From the NCBI GenBank assembly GCA_964593455.1, contig CAZQHK010000007.1:62001-126000 (forward strand): a DNA stretch of 64,000 nt, in the 5' to 3' direction. The stretch comes from CAZQHK01 sp964593455 (GTDB lineage: Bacteria; Muiribacteriota; CAYSPT01). The notes under the pieces were generated by a model, which worked only from the letters and a program-made list of their open reading frames with translations, ran no database searches and had not been told where the DNA came from. Position numbers and translations under genes: made by a program. Position 1 is the stretch's first letter, and every line of letters begins with the position of its first letter. Shown here piece after piece: positions 8,089-17,354 of the stretch.

Positions 8089-10114
8089 CTTGCCACTTTA
8101 ATAGACGAGAATGGGAAACGCCGAGATGATAACCGGCTATGATCAACTGGTTGATCAGCGTGGTACGCAGCAGACCGAGCTTCTTCCAGCGCCGGGCAGA
8201 AGTCTCCACCGGAAGCGGGACGAGTTCGATCCGGCCGCGGCGCCGCAGGCGTTTGACCAGAACGTAGTCCTCCATGATCTGAATCGACGGGAATCCACCG
8301 ATTTTCTTGAAAACACCGGCCGTCATGAACAAAGCCTGGTCTCCGTAAGGCAGTTGCATGTACCTGGACCGCCAGTTGATCAGCCGTTCACACCACCGGA
8401 AACGGGACCCGGCAGTCCTTATTCTCAACTCGAAAGCCCCGGCGATAACGCCTATTTGCGACAGAACCCGTCGCACGTGCTCCTGGAAACCGGTAGGAAG
8501 TATCGTGTCGGCATGGAGAAACAACAACGTTTCACCGGAAGCGGCTGCCGCTCCGATGTTCATCTGGTCAGCCCGGTTGGGATGACAACAGATCACCCGG
8601 ACACCGAACCGTTCGACGAGCGTCCGCGTTTGATCGGTGCTTCCGCCGTCAACCACGATGATCTCAAGGTTTTCTTCATTTTCCAGCTGTCCGAGAACCC
8701 TGGAAATGTTGACCGCTTCGTTGAGTACCGGTATAACCACCGATAATTTTGAAACCCCGGATTTGCACGCCAGGCTGCTTCGGTATTCGTTCCAGAACTC
8801 GATATCTTCCGGGCGGTCGACATCTCTCATGGTCTCTAGCGTGGCCACCGATAATCCTGCTTCGTGTGCCCGCTCCATTGTTGCCGCCAGCACGTCTCCC
8901 GTTCCCCACGGGATATCCCTGAAGAGTTCCGGTACCAACCGGCGCAGTCCGATCAGATAATACCCGCCATCATCAGCCGGTCCCAAAACCAGGTTGTGCG
9001 TTCTCAACAAATCAAAAGTATTCTTAAACTGTTCGGGTCCCGCACCAGGACAATCCGTACCGATTATGATTGCCCCTTCCACCCCATCGCCGAAGGCTGC
9101 TTGAAAAGCGTGAAACATTCGGTCTCCCAGGTTTCCCTCTCCCTGGGGCAGGTATTCCAAATCAGAGCCAAACAACTGTTTCATACGAGATTTGGTACCG
9201 CCTTCGAAACGGACTTCCAACTGCAATTCCCGGGAGCGCCTGGCTTCACGAGCCTGCCACAACGTGTGAACGGTCATCCGGTTCTGAAGTTCGGCCGCTC
9301 CCTCGGCTCCCAGGGCCGGGATGAGCCTGGTTTTGGTTTTGCCCGGCTCCGGGCAGCGGGTAAACACCATTAACCGGTTTCGTTCGTTTTGACCGAAAAG
9401 GCCTGATCCTGTCATCCCGCCTCTTCGAGACAATAGCGCCGAGTGGAAAATTGTGTACAGAATTTTCGTTCCGGCGAAGACGACCCCTTTCACCGTGCCG
9501 GAGATCTTCGATTCCCCGATTCTCTGGCGGTAGCTGACCGGGACTTCCTTAACAGCCAGGTTTAACTGGGCGGCCTTGATCTGCATTTCAACCGTCCATC
9601 CGTAATCCTGATCCTGCATGCAAAGTTTTTGAAGCGACGAATACCGGACAGCCCTGAACGGTCCGAGATCGGTGAAGGTCTTACTCCAAAACAGCTTGAT
9701 GAGAAGACAGGCCAGCCAGTTGCCGAACCGGGCCTGGAGAGTAAGCGCTCCGGCCTCCCTGCGGCCAAGTACCCGAGACCCGATTACCAAATCTAATCCA
9801 CTGTCGGCAATGGGATCAACCAGCAGATCCATCTCGTCGGGATGGTCACTGAAATCACCGTCGAGAAAAACCAGGATGTCGGAGTGGTCGGAAGAAGCGA
9901 TCCCGGTGAGACAAGCTACTCCATACCCTCGTTGAGGTTCTCGTACAACACGGGCACCATGCTCTTCGGCCACCTTGACAGTCCGGTCGGTCGATCCGTT
10001 GTCCACCACGATAATGTCATCTACCCAATGGGGGATGGCGTCGAGCACCTGTCCGATTGCCCGCTCTTCATTGAGAGTGGGAATGATGACTGTAATGGAA
10101 GAACCGTTTCTCAA
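8066..10114 (-). CDS. three-domain glycosyltransferase fusion: GT2 + TIGR04282-like + TIGR04283-like
   Basis: A 682-residue fusion. Residues about 1-225 are a GT2 enzyme of the polyprenol-phosphate sugar transferase type (VIIPTLNEERAIG, VDNGSTD, FLDGDFSDHP). Residues about 238-445 match the DUF2064/TIGR04282 family (FTRCPEPGKTKTRL, GTDCPG, GPADDGGYYLIG, MRDVDRPED). Residues about 455-680 are a second GT2 of the TIGR04283 type (VVIPVLNEAVNI, VDGGSTDQTRTL, FLHADT, LPYGDQALF, IMEDYVLVKRL). TIGR04282 and TIGR04283 proteins are normally separate neighbours in arsenosugar-type loci. The last codons lie in dispersed repeat A. The sugar and acceptor are unknown; a membrane-lipid or arsenosugar role is inferred. 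Confidence 0.85.
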   Translation of the reverse strand: MRNGSSITVIIPTLNEERAIGQVLDAIPHWVDDIIVVDNGSTDRTVKVAEEHGARVVREPQRGYGVACLTGIASSDHSDILVFLDGDFSDHPDEMDLLVDPIADSGLDLVIGSRVLGRREAGALTLQARFGNWLACLLIKLFWSKTFTDLGPFRAVRYSSLQKLCMQDQDYGWTVEMQIKAAQLNLAVKEVPVSYRQRIGESKISGTVKGVVFAGTKILYTIFHSALLSRRGGMTGSGLFGQNERNRLMVFTRCPEPGKTKTRLIPALGAEGAAELQNRMTVHTLWQAREARRSRELQLEVRFEGGTKSRMKQLFGSDLEYLPQGEGNLGDRMFHAFQAAFGDGVEGAIIIGTDCPGAGPEQFKNTFDLLRTHNLVLGPADDGGYYLIGLRRLVPELFRDIPWGTGDVLAATMERAHEAGLSVATLETMRDVDRPEDIEFWNEYRSSLACKSGVSKLSVVIPVLNEAVNISRVLGQLENEENLEIIVVDGGSTDQTRTLVERFGVRVICCHPNRADQMNIGAAAASGETLLFLHADTILPTGFQEHVRRVLSQIGVIAGAFELRIRTAGSRFRWCERLINWRSRYMQLPYGDQALFMTAGVFKKIGGFPSIQIMEDYVLVKRLRRRGRIELVPLPVETSARRWKKLGLLRTTLINQLIIAGYHLGVSHSRLLKWQGKSSSCP

Positions 10115-10209
10115 AACGTTTACGTCCTTATATCTCTATCTCGTTATTCTTGTTGGTCCTGACAGTTAATTGGATAAGCTCATTATACTAAATAATCTTC
10201 TACAGAGAA

Positions 10210-10394
10210 TTCAAATGTTTAAATGTTAGGCCTGACCTGCTTACTTTCTACGCTCCTTGCTTGAGGGCGGGACCACCAAGCTTCGCTACATCTCAATGTT
10301 CGCACTTGCTTTAGGAGGAAGGAGCCAGGCGCCGCCCGGGTAAAATCATCCTCTTATCGATAGCTTCAAATGTTTAAATGTTAGGCCTGACCCC
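10210..10394 (+). repeat. composite intergenic repeat: family A copies 2 and 3 flanking a family B copy
   Basis: This fills most of the 306-bp gap between two glycosyltransferase genes. Family A core TTCAAATGTTTAAATGTTAG plus GCCTGACC occurs at 10210-10237 and again at 10365-10394. Between them, 10241-10293 is a family B copy (CTTTCTACGCTCCTTGCTTG, then AGGGCGGGACCACC) also found near 39.2 and 62.0 kb. No gene is seen here. Confidence 0.8.
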
Positions 10395-10420
10395 TCTTAT
10401 CCTCGGCGTAGCGTGAGCTT

Positions 10421-11908
10421 CTACTTACCCACCACCCTCTGAATTCCTGGCGTAAAAAGTAAGGTATGAGATTTCCGCCACTCCAGTATCAGCATCACCC
10501 ATACCGGTATGTACTGCAGCCAGACCAGGCCGTAGTCGAACAGGTCGACGTTTCCGAAAGATTTGAAATAAAAACGCAGGTAATAGATTGGAAGCAGGGC
10601 TGTTAAAAGGATGAGCGGGCAGCGGGGATAAAAAACCAGAAACGGCAGGAACCAGAGCGAGTACCAGGGAAACTGCGTGGGACTGAGCAGGAAAAGAGCG
10701 GCAATAATTATAAACGCTTTGGCATAATAGGCCTTCTTGTTTGCCGGGTTTTTCCGCACCGCCAGGAAAGTAACTGCCGCCAGCAGCACAGCTACCACCA
10801 GCCGGGTAAGGCGCGGCCAGAGCGAATAGTCGAATTCGCCGACTTTCAAGACGACGGTCACACCCCAGCCAATGATCATGAAGAGTGAGTCGTTCATCTC
10901 CCAATGAGAGCCATAGGCGGTAAAACCCGAAGTGTCGTCCAGGCCTGCTTCAAGCACCGGGACGGAGATGATTCCCGTCAACAGGACGAAAAGCACCAAA
11001 GCCGCCGCCAAACGTCCCGGACGGGACAGGGTATTTCGCAGCACGAGAGGCACGAGCAGCACCGGCCAGAGCTTTATACCCGCCGCCAGCGCCAACAAGA
11101 CCGAGGACCAGACAGGCCGTTTCCGGGAGGCCAGATAAAGCGCGCCCAGGACAAAAGGAATGAGCAGGATGTCCATGTGTCCCGAGTTGTAAATCTCTTT
11201 TACTAATAAAGGATTCAACCAGTAGACAGCCGCCCATAAAGGAGGCAGCTTCAGGTCCATCAGAATGATGAATAACAGGACCAGTATGACGAGGTCACAA
11301 AACAGAAGGACCAACCGCCAGGCCGGAAGACTCCAGGGCTTTAAAAGATACGCGGTGGCGAAAGCTACCTGGGCAATGGGTGGATAGATCGTCCGCAGGT
11401 GAGGATGATTGATCCGCTCGATAACGGTACCTGAATCGTCGGCCAACTGCCGGAGTTTCTCTGGCACGCTGGCGTCCAGAGGGCTGTTAAGGCTGTCGTT
11501 AATGTCCTGCGGGGCGTAAGCGTACGGATTGAACCCGTGAATCCACACGGCTCCGTCCCACAGGTAGCGGTAATGATCGTCTTCCAGTATGGGAACGCTG
11601 GTCATAAACAACAGGCGAAGTACGAGACCGGTGAGAACAACAAAACCCAGGAAGGCTACCGGGAGTTTCCGTTTTCCTTTCCCCCGAATACTCCCGGTAG
11701 TGCTCGCCGTGACGCAGCGAACGATCCAGAGATAGATGGCTCCGGCGGCGATCATGGTACCGCAAAGCCAAAAAATCGGTGCCGCCTCCAGGTCCCGCTC
11801 ATACTCGAAGGCCGGTGACAGGTAATTTAGGCAGAGTTGTAAAACCACCAGCGCCAACCCGGCCAGAAACCAGGTGAGCGAGACTCGAGCAGTAACCCCC
11901 TTTGACAT
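10421..11908 (-). CDS. GT-C type integral membrane glycosyltransferase (GT87/mannosyltransferase-like)
   Basis: A 495-residue polytopic membrane protein with about ten hydrophobic segments. After the first two helices, an extracytoplasmic loop holds ILEDDHYRYLWDG, the acidic motif of lipid-phosphate-sugar-dependent GT-C enzymes, and NPYAYAP. Further on, YPPIAQVAFA, WLNPLLVKEIYNSGHMD and AAGIKLWPVLLVPL resemble the DUF2029/GT87 group. The ATG at 11908 follows GGAAGG at six bases; longer frames upstream lack a ribosome-binding site. It lies on the same strand as the glycosyltransferase fusion, which probably supplies the polyprenyl-linked sugar donor. The acceptor is unknown. Confidence 0.75.
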   Translation of the reverse strand: MSKGVTARVSLTWFLAGLALVVLQLCLNYLSPAFEYERDLEAAPIFWLCGTMIAAGAIYLWIVRCVTASTTGSIRGKGKRKLPVAFLGFVVLTGLVLRLLFMTSVPILEDDHYRYLWDGAVWIHGFNPYAYAPQDINDSLNSPLDASVPEKLRQLADDSGTVIERINHPHLRTIYPPIAQVAFATAYLLKPWSLPAWRLVLLFCDLVILVLLFIILMDLKLPPLWAAVYWLNPLLVKEIYNSGHMDILLIPFVLGALYLASRKRPVWSSVLLALAAGIKLWPVLLVPLVLRNTLSRPGRLAAALVLFVLLTGIISVPVLEAGLDDTSGFTAYGSHWEMNDSLFMIIGWGVTVVLKVGEFDYSLWPRLTRLVVAVLLAAVTFLAVRKNPANKKAYYAKAFIIIAALFLLSPTQFPWYSLWFLPFLVFYPRCPLILLTALLPIYYLRFYFKSFGNVDLFDYGLVWLQYIPVWVMLILEWRKSHTLLFTPGIQRVVGK

Positions 11909-12018
11909 GAATGACCTTCCTTCTATTACTAATGTACCATGATAGGAATCCGCCGTCACACCAAAAAAATGTGGATTCTGAAACATGATCATTTGACACT
12001 AAATTTCTTTTAATAAGT

Positions 12019-13394
12019 GGTTACGTCTTTATAATGCTGTAAATTTGAAAGGAGGTTAGCACTAAGGGAAAGGCCATCGCCTTCCGTTAGGTTTTGTACA
12101 CCCAATACACAACCTAGAAAAGAGGAAGAGCGATGACCCAATTCAATCTTACCGTAAACGGAGAAAAGCTAAAAGACTTGTTGGTAAAAGATAATGGATT
12201 ACGTGATCTGTTGGAGGATGTAGTGAACCAGGTATTGGAAGCTCAAATGTCAGAATACATCGGTGCAAAGCCTTACGAAAGAACGAATGAGAGAAAAGCC
12301 TATCGAAATGGCTACCGGATCCGGCAGCTCTACACCAGGGTCGGCCCTCTCTCACTTCAGGTCCCGCAAACACGGGACGGCGGTTTCAGCACCGCCATTT
12401 TTAAGCGTTATCAACGATCAGAACAGGCGTTTGTCCTGGGACTCATGGAAATGGTTCTCAACGGGGTCTCTACTCGAAAAGTCACGAAAGTAACCGAAGA
12501 ACTGTGCGGTGTCAGTTTTTCAAGATCGACCGTAAGCAACCTATGCAAAAACCTGGATCGTCGCGTTGAAGCCTGGAATAATCGCTCTCTGAAAGATACA
12601 AAATATCCATTTATAATCGTTGATGCCATGATGACCAGGGCCAGGAAAGATGGAGCCGGACGTTTTGTACATGCTCTGATAGCCCTGGGAATCAACAAAG
12701 AAGGACACCGCGAAATCTTAGGTCTGACACTCGGTGACAGCGAGTCTGAACACAGTTGGTCTAAAATGTTTTCCTGGCTCAGAAAAAGAGGGATTACCGG
12801 TGTCGACTACGTCATTTCTGACCAACATAGTGGTTTGACCAACGCTGTTCGGAAACATTTTCAAGGAGCAATCTGGCAGCGGTGCCAGGTCCATTTGCGA
12901 CGGAATGTGTTTAGTGATGCATCATATTGTCTGCGACCTCAATTGGCAGCCGGAATGAAGCGTATTTTCAAAGCCGACACCAGAGAAGAGGGCTGGGAGC
13001 AATACGAGAAGCTCGTTACGGATATGGCCGGCAAAGGAAGCAAAGCTCTGAAGACCTTGGAACGGGGGCTTGAGGATTCATTAGCCATCCTTGCGCTGCC
13101 GGAAAAGTATCGAGTGAGGTTACGGACTACCAACATGCTTGAACGGCTCCACAGCGAACTGCGAAGACGGGAACGGGTGATCCGTATCTTCCCTAACGAG
13201 GCCTCGGTGGTTCGGATGATCGGTGCTCTCTTGGCAGAACAACATGAAGTGTGGTCCACCGGAAGACGCTATCTCGATATGACGGAATATAATGATTGGA
13301 AGGCTGAGCAACAGCAGGAAAATAAGAATGTAGTTAAGCTGAATGTATCATGAAACCTAGCGGAAGGAATTTACAGCAAGTTTTGGACTTGACC
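12019..13394 (+). mobile_element. IS256-family insertion sequence (1.38 kb)
   Basis: One transposase gene lies between imperfect 27-bp inverted repeats: 12019-12045 and the complement of 13368-13394. Both begin GGT, share GTC at positions 7-9 and end in the identical TGCTGTAAATT; I count 19 of 27 matches. Size fits the family. I could not find a clean 8-9 bp target duplication (TTAATAAGT on the left, TTAAGCTTG on the right), so the exact ends are provisional. Confidence 0.75.
12133..13353 (+). CDS. IS256-family transposase
   Basis: A 406-residue MULE-type DDE transposase, apparently intact. The N-terminal part carries LEDVVNQVLEAQMSEYIGA and the family signature of about five basic Arg/Tyr residues (ERKAYRNGYRIR). 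The catalytic domain has FIIVDAMMTRARKDG (first Asp), VDYVISDQHSGL (second Asp, DxxxG) and WQRCQVHLRRN, with the final Glu in TTNMLERLHSELRRRERVIR. Full length for the family and no frameshift. GAGGAAGAG precedes the ATG. It separates the glycosyltransferase genes from the DUF547/TVP38 operon. Confidence 0.95.
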   Translation: MTQFNLTVNGEKLKDLLVKDNGLRDLLEDVVNQVLEAQMSEYIGAKPYERTNERKAYRNGYRIRQLYTRVGPLSLQVPQTRDGGFSTAIFKRYQRSEQAFVLGLMEMVLNGVSTRKVTKVTEELCGVSFSRSTVSNLCKNLDRRVEAWNNRSLKDTKYPFIIVDAMMTRARKDGAGRFVHALIALGINKEGHREILGLTLGDSESEHSWSKMFSWLRKRGITGVDYVISDQHSGLTNAVRKHFQGAIWQRCQVHLRRNVFSDASYCLRPQLAAGMKRIFKADTREEGWEQYEKLVTDMAGKGSKALKTLERGLEDSLAILALPEKYRVRLRTTNMLERLHSELRRRERVIRIFPNEASVVRMIGALLAEQHEVWSTGRRYLDMTEYNDWKAEQQQENKNVVKLNVS

Positions 13395-13461
13395 TTAAGC
13401 TTGATAATCTACATTTACTTATTTACTTTTTCATACGTAAATATGATATGGGTAAAGATAG

Positions 13462-15006
13462 ATGAAAGACCTGGAAAATCTTATAGCAAGTGGGGATTCC
13501 GCATTTAGGCAATGTAACTATCCGGATGCGATTAAATCTTACTCTTCAATAATTACGGAAATTGATAGGTATTCGAGTTTTTCTAAATTTCACCAAGAGG
13601 CTATCTCTGTTCAACGAAAAATAGGATGGTGTTTCTGGTATCTTGGCGAATGGCTGAAAGTTGAGAACCAATTTGGTGAAGCCCTCAGCAAAAGCCTTGC
13701 TTTTAATCATTCAGGTGAACACGCAAAAGCCCTCATGGGTCAAGGATGGATTCTCCTGGCCCGAGGAGTTTTGAAAGCAGCTGAAGAAAAAACCATCGCC
13801 GCAAAAGAACAAGTTTTGATCGATGGTAATCAGGATCTTATTTACCGGCACCGTTATCTTGCCAGCGCGATCACTATACAAAAGGGAGATCTTGAGCAGG
13901 CTGAACAGATCAACAAACGAACTATTTTCGATCTGCAAAAAATAGTTAGTGAATTGCCTATTTCGGAACTAAAACTTCTTTCCGCTTCATTCTGTCATCT
14001 GGCACGGATTGAGTTGATGCAAGGAAACTTTGATAAATCTACCGGTTATATACAGCGTGCTATCGATATCCTTCAGGATTCACCTCCATCGATCGAACAA
14101 GGTGAAGCCCAAATGTACCTTGGAACTGCAAATTCAAAGTTTGGAGATCAGTTGACTGCACTGAAATTCTTGCGTAAAGCCTTGAAAATCTTTATTTCCT
14201 GCGGGTCCATTTACCATCAGGGAATGGTTTTTGATAGTCTTGGGCAAACATTCCTTTATCTTGAGGATCTCGACCGTGCCCTTTTCTTTTTCAAAAAAAG
14301 CCTTGAGATATTTAAGAAGCTATCAATAAAACACAAAATTGGTTCCCTTTTCGGCAAGATCGGGAATGTTTATATGGCGAAAGAAGATTACCCAACAGCT
14401 GAAAAGTATTATATCAGAGACCTGCTGGCTTCCATGAGAGTCGAAATCCCTCAAAATCAAGCTTACCTTAATAGAAATCTTGGCCGGTTGTTTTTTATCA
14501 GGAAGGAAGATCAAAGCTCAATTTCACATTATCACGAATCTATAACACACTTCCAGATGGCAAAAGATGAGCTGGGTATTGCATCTACATATATCGAGTT
14601 GAGTAGAATTATGCTCGACACCGCACAGTACGAGGAGGCAATCAAACTTTCCGAGCAAGCAATGGAGATATTTACCAGAGTTAACTATCAAATGGGAAAA
14701 ATGAAAACACATCTTTTATTTGGTCGGATATATCGTTTATGCAATAGATGCAGTGCCGCACTTCAACATTTAAAAGCTGCTGAAAGTCATTCACAGAAAA
14801 TGGGAAACCATTCCTATAAGGCTAAAATATTACTTGAATACGGGCTGATTAATAAAGATATGGGCAGCAACGAATCTGCCACTAACTTTTTACTTCGAGC
14901 ACTTCGAGAAGCTCGTTGTTCTCAACTGCAGGACCTGACGTCACAAATACTGGAACATCTGGCAGAAATTGATATTGTCTGTGTCGCCTCCGAGATAACC
15001 GATTAA
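13462..15006 (+). CDS. TPR-repeat protein of unknown function, AT-rich
   Basis: A 514-residue soluble protein built of tetratricopeptide repeats from end to end, for example YPDAIKSYSSII near 20, DRALFFFKKSLEIFKKL near 275 and YEEAIKLSEQAMEIF near 395. No signal peptide, membrane helix or catalytic domain is visible. The gene is clearly more AT-rich than its neighbours (many AAA, TTT and ATT codons) and begins 68 bp after the IS256 end, which suggests recent acquisition or that it is the remnant of a longer regulator. It has only a weak purine-rich stretch before the ATG. Confidence 0.7.
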   Translation: MKDLENLIASGDSAFRQCNYPDAIKSYSSIITEIDRYSSFSKFHQEAISVQRKIGWCFWYLGEWLKVENQFGEALSKSLAFNHSGEHAKALMGQGWILLARGVLKAAEEKTIAAKEQVLIDGNQDLIYRHRYLASAITIQKGDLEQAEQINKRTIFDLQKIVSELPISELKLLSASFCHLARIELMQGNFDKSTGYIQRAIDILQDSPPSIEQGEAQMYLGTANSKFGDQLTALKFLRKALKIFISCGSIYHQGMVFDSLGQTFLYLEDLDRALFFFKKSLEIFKKLSIKHKIGSLFGKIGNVYMAKEDYPTAEKYYIRDLLASMRVEIPQNQAYLNRNLGRLFFIRKEDQSSISHYHESITHFQMAKDELGIASTYIELSRIMLDTAQYEEAIKLSEQAMEIFTRVNYQMGKMKTHLLFGRIYRLCNRCSAALQHLKAAESHSQKMGNHSYKAKILLEYGLINKDMGSNESATNFLLRALREARCSQLQDLTSQILEHLAEIDIVCVASEITD

Positions 15007-15057
15007 TTTCATTCACTGCTTTTCTATAGATATACATGGGTCTACCGGCTATACCTG

Positions 15058-16581
15058 TTATCTCGTCCAGCTGAACCACCGGTTGAACAATTTTTTAACG
15101 ATCGGCGTCAGGCGGGTCCGGTTGAAGGAATCGGCCACCTTACGAATCGCTTCCGCCTGGGTCGGGTATGGGTGTATTACACCGGATATGGACCCGAGCC
15201 CCACCTTGCCTTTCATAGCCATAGTCACTTCGCTGATCATCTCTCCCGCATGACGAGCCACCATGGTGGCGCCGATGATCTCGCCGCTCCCTGCCCTGAC
15301 GTGGATCTTTACCAGTCCTTCTGTTTCGCCGTCGGCGATGGCCCGGTCCACATCGTTCATGGCAACCGAGAAAGTCTTGACCGGGATTCCACGATCATGT
15401 GCGTCGCTTTCGTACATTCCGACATGCGCAATCTCGGGATCGGTGTACGTGCACCACGGGATGGTGAGCATACTTGATTTTTTCTTGAACGGGCTCGGGA
15501 AAAGAGCGTTCTCCAGCAAAATTCTCGCTTGGGCGTCGGCGGTGTGCGTGAACTTGAAAGAAGAACAGATGTCCCCGGCGGCAAAGATCCTGGGATTAGT
15601 GGACCGGAGCGTGTCATCTACCGTAACGCCGCGCTTGTCGTACTCTACCCCTACCTTCTCCAGATCGAGTCCGTCGACATTGGGTACCCTTCCCACAGCG
15701 ACCAGTATCTCGTCCACGGCGATTGTTTGACCGTTATCGTCGGCAGAAAGATACACGATCTTGCCCGCCGCGGTTTTCTCTACTTTTTCCACCTCGATCC
15801 CGGTGAGAATGGAGATTCCCTCCCGCTTAAACGCTTCCTCGATTATGCGGGCCGCGTCCTGGTCTTCCCGGGCCAGAATATGGGGAGCTTTTTCGATAAC
15901 GGTCACCTCGGAGCCAAAACGGCGGAAGGCCTGGGCCAGTTCGCATCCTAGCGGACCGCCGCCAACGACCGCCAGCCGGGAGGGCAGCTTAGTCAGGCCA
16001 AACACGGTCTCGTTGGTGAGAAAGCCGGCTTCGGGCAGTCCCGGTACAGGAAGCTCGAACGCCCGGGCCCCGGTGGCGACGACGGCTTTCTTGAAACGAA
16101 TGGTCTGCCCGGCAACGTCGACGGTGTCAGAGCCGGAAAAACGGCCTTCGCCCAGGAAGATGTCAACTCCCAGATCCCGGAAACGGGAAGCTGAGTCATG
16201 ATGGCTGATTTCAGCCCGAAGCCGCCGCATCCGTTCCATGACCGCTGGAAAATCAACGGTCACTACTGATGGTACCGAAATTCCAAATCGGTACGCGGTA
16301 TTCACGTCGTAGGCCGCCCGGGACGACCGGATCAAGCATTTGGAAGGGACACAGCCGTAAGCCAGACAGTCTCCGCCCATCAGGTGCTTTTCTACCAGTG
16401 CTACCCGGGCGCCAAGCCCAGCGGCGCCCGCGGCAGCCACTAGCCCGGCAGTGCCGGCGCCGATCACCACCAGGTTGTACCGTCCGGCGGGGGTGGGATT
16501 AATCCAGTCCGATGGATGCACATTGGCGACCATAGCCTGATTGTATTCATCATCCGGAACTACCTTCACAATATCCGTCAT
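15058..16581 (-). CDS. mercuric-reductase-like FAD/pyridine-nucleotide disulfide oxidoreductase
   Basis: A 507-residue class I flavoprotein disulfide reductase. It has a dinucleotide site VVIGAGTAGLVAAAGAAGLG, the redox disulfide DCLAYGCVPSKCL (Cys 72 and 77), a second Rossmann motif VVGGGPLGCELAQAF and a C-terminal dimer domain with HPYPTQAEAIR in place of the usual His-Glu dyad segment. It lacks the C-terminal vicinal Cys pair and MerT/MerP neighbours of true mercuric reductases. GAGGTGA lies seven bases before the ATG and the TVP38/TMEM64 gene ends two bases upstream. This pairing is common in bacteria, and the partner may be a quinone or a thiol compound. Substrate unknown. Confidence 0.88.
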   Translation of the reverse strand: MTDIVKVVPDDEYNQAMVANVHPSDWINPTPAGRYNLVVIGAGTAGLVAAAGAAGLGARVALVEKHLMGGDCLAYGCVPSKCLIRSSRAAYDVNTAYRFGISVPSVVTVDFPAVMERMRRLRAEISHHDSASRFRDLGVDIFLGEGRFSGSDTVDVAGQTIRFKKAVVATGARAFELPVPGLPEAGFLTNETVFGLTKLPSRLAVVGGGPLGCELAQAFRRFGSEVTVIEKAPHILAREDQDAARIIEEAFKREGISILTGIEVEKVEKTAAGKIVYLSADDNGQTIAVDEILVAVGRVPNVDGLDLEKVGVEYDKRGVTVDDTLRSTNPRIFAAGDICSSFKFTHTADAQARILLENALFPSPFKKKSSMLTIPWCTYTDPEIAHVGMYESDAHDRGIPVKTFSVAMNDVDRAIADGETEGLVKIHVRAGSGEIIGATMVARHAGEMISEVTMAMKGKVGLGSISGVIHPYPTQAEAIRKVADSFNRTRLTPIVKKLFNRWFSWTR

Positions 16582-16583
16582 GC

Positions 16584-17333
16584 TCAGCTCACCTCTTTTA
16601 CCGGAAGCTCGTCTTCGACCTCCGTGTCGCCGCCATCGTCTTCAATCTTATTTTTCGCCATCTTTACCAGGAACACCAGCACTACGATAACAGCCGCCAG
16701 CACACCGAGCAGTCCCCACGGTATCTCTCCTTTAGCTATTCCGCTGGTTATGGCGTCGGCCCCCACCACGTAAAGCACGGTCCCCGGCAGCATGCACAAC
16801 CAGGACCAGAGGACATAGGTCCAGAACGACACCCTGGTCAGCCCGAACCCGTAGTTGAGCAGGTTAAAGGGAAAGATCGGCACCAGCCGCGTGATAGCTA
16901 CGATGATCGCGCCGTGCCGGCCGGTCATTTCGTCCAGTTTTCTAAACGTATCATTACCCGCCAGCCAGCCTTCCACCGATTGCCGGGCAAAGTATCGGGC
17001 CACCAGAAAAGCCAGGCCGGCGCCCAGGGTGGAGGCGATACTGACACATACCACTCCCAGTGTGGAACCGAACAAGATTCCGGCACCGGCCGTCAAAGCC
17101 GATCCCGGGAGCGCCGCCACGGTAGCCACGGCGTAAAGCCCGATAAAGGCCACCGGTCCCCACGGTCCTAGCGACTCGATCCAGGTACGCATCTTCTTCA
17201 GATAGTCTCCAAGATCAAACACGGTAGCGACGATCATGATAGTGGCCACCACACATAAGAGGGCTACCGGCCGGCACCAACCGTGCTTTTTCCCGGTTTG
17301 TTTTTTTTCGGCTACGCTTTCTCCTATGCTCAT
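16584..17333 (-). CDS. TVP38/TMEM64 family (VTT domain) membrane protein
   Basis: A 249-residue inner-membrane protein. A first helix (about 22-42) is followed by the VTT/SNARE-associated core: GPVAFIGLYAVATVAALPGS, then GAGILFGSTLGVVCVSIAST, a re-entrant FLVARYFARQSVEGWL, and VAITRLVPIFPFNLLNYGFG with the conserved Arg and Pro. The C-terminal tail is acidic. Relatives are DedA-like scramblases or transporters. It sits two bases before the FAD oxidoreductase gene, a frequent partner and sometimes a fusion, so the two probably act together. Confidence 0.88.
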   Translation of the reverse strand: MSIGESVAEKKQTGKKHGWCRPVALLCVVATIMIVATVFDLGDYLKKMRTWIESLGPWGPVAFIGLYAVATVAALPGSALTAGAGILFGSTLGVVCVSIASTLGAGLAFLVARYFARQSVEGWLAGNDTFRKLDEMTGRHGAIIVAITRLVPIFPFNLLNYGFGLTRVSFWTYVLWSWLCMLPGTVLYVVGADAITSGIAKGEIPWGLLGVLAAVIVVLVFLVKMAKNKIEDDGGDTEVEDELPVKEVS

Positions 17334-17354
17334 GCGCTCACTTTCTTTGCCATA

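Noticed and set aside
12010..13403. Target-site duplication of the IS256 element
   Set aside because: Flanking sequences are similar only in the first four bases; no exact 8-9 bp duplication.
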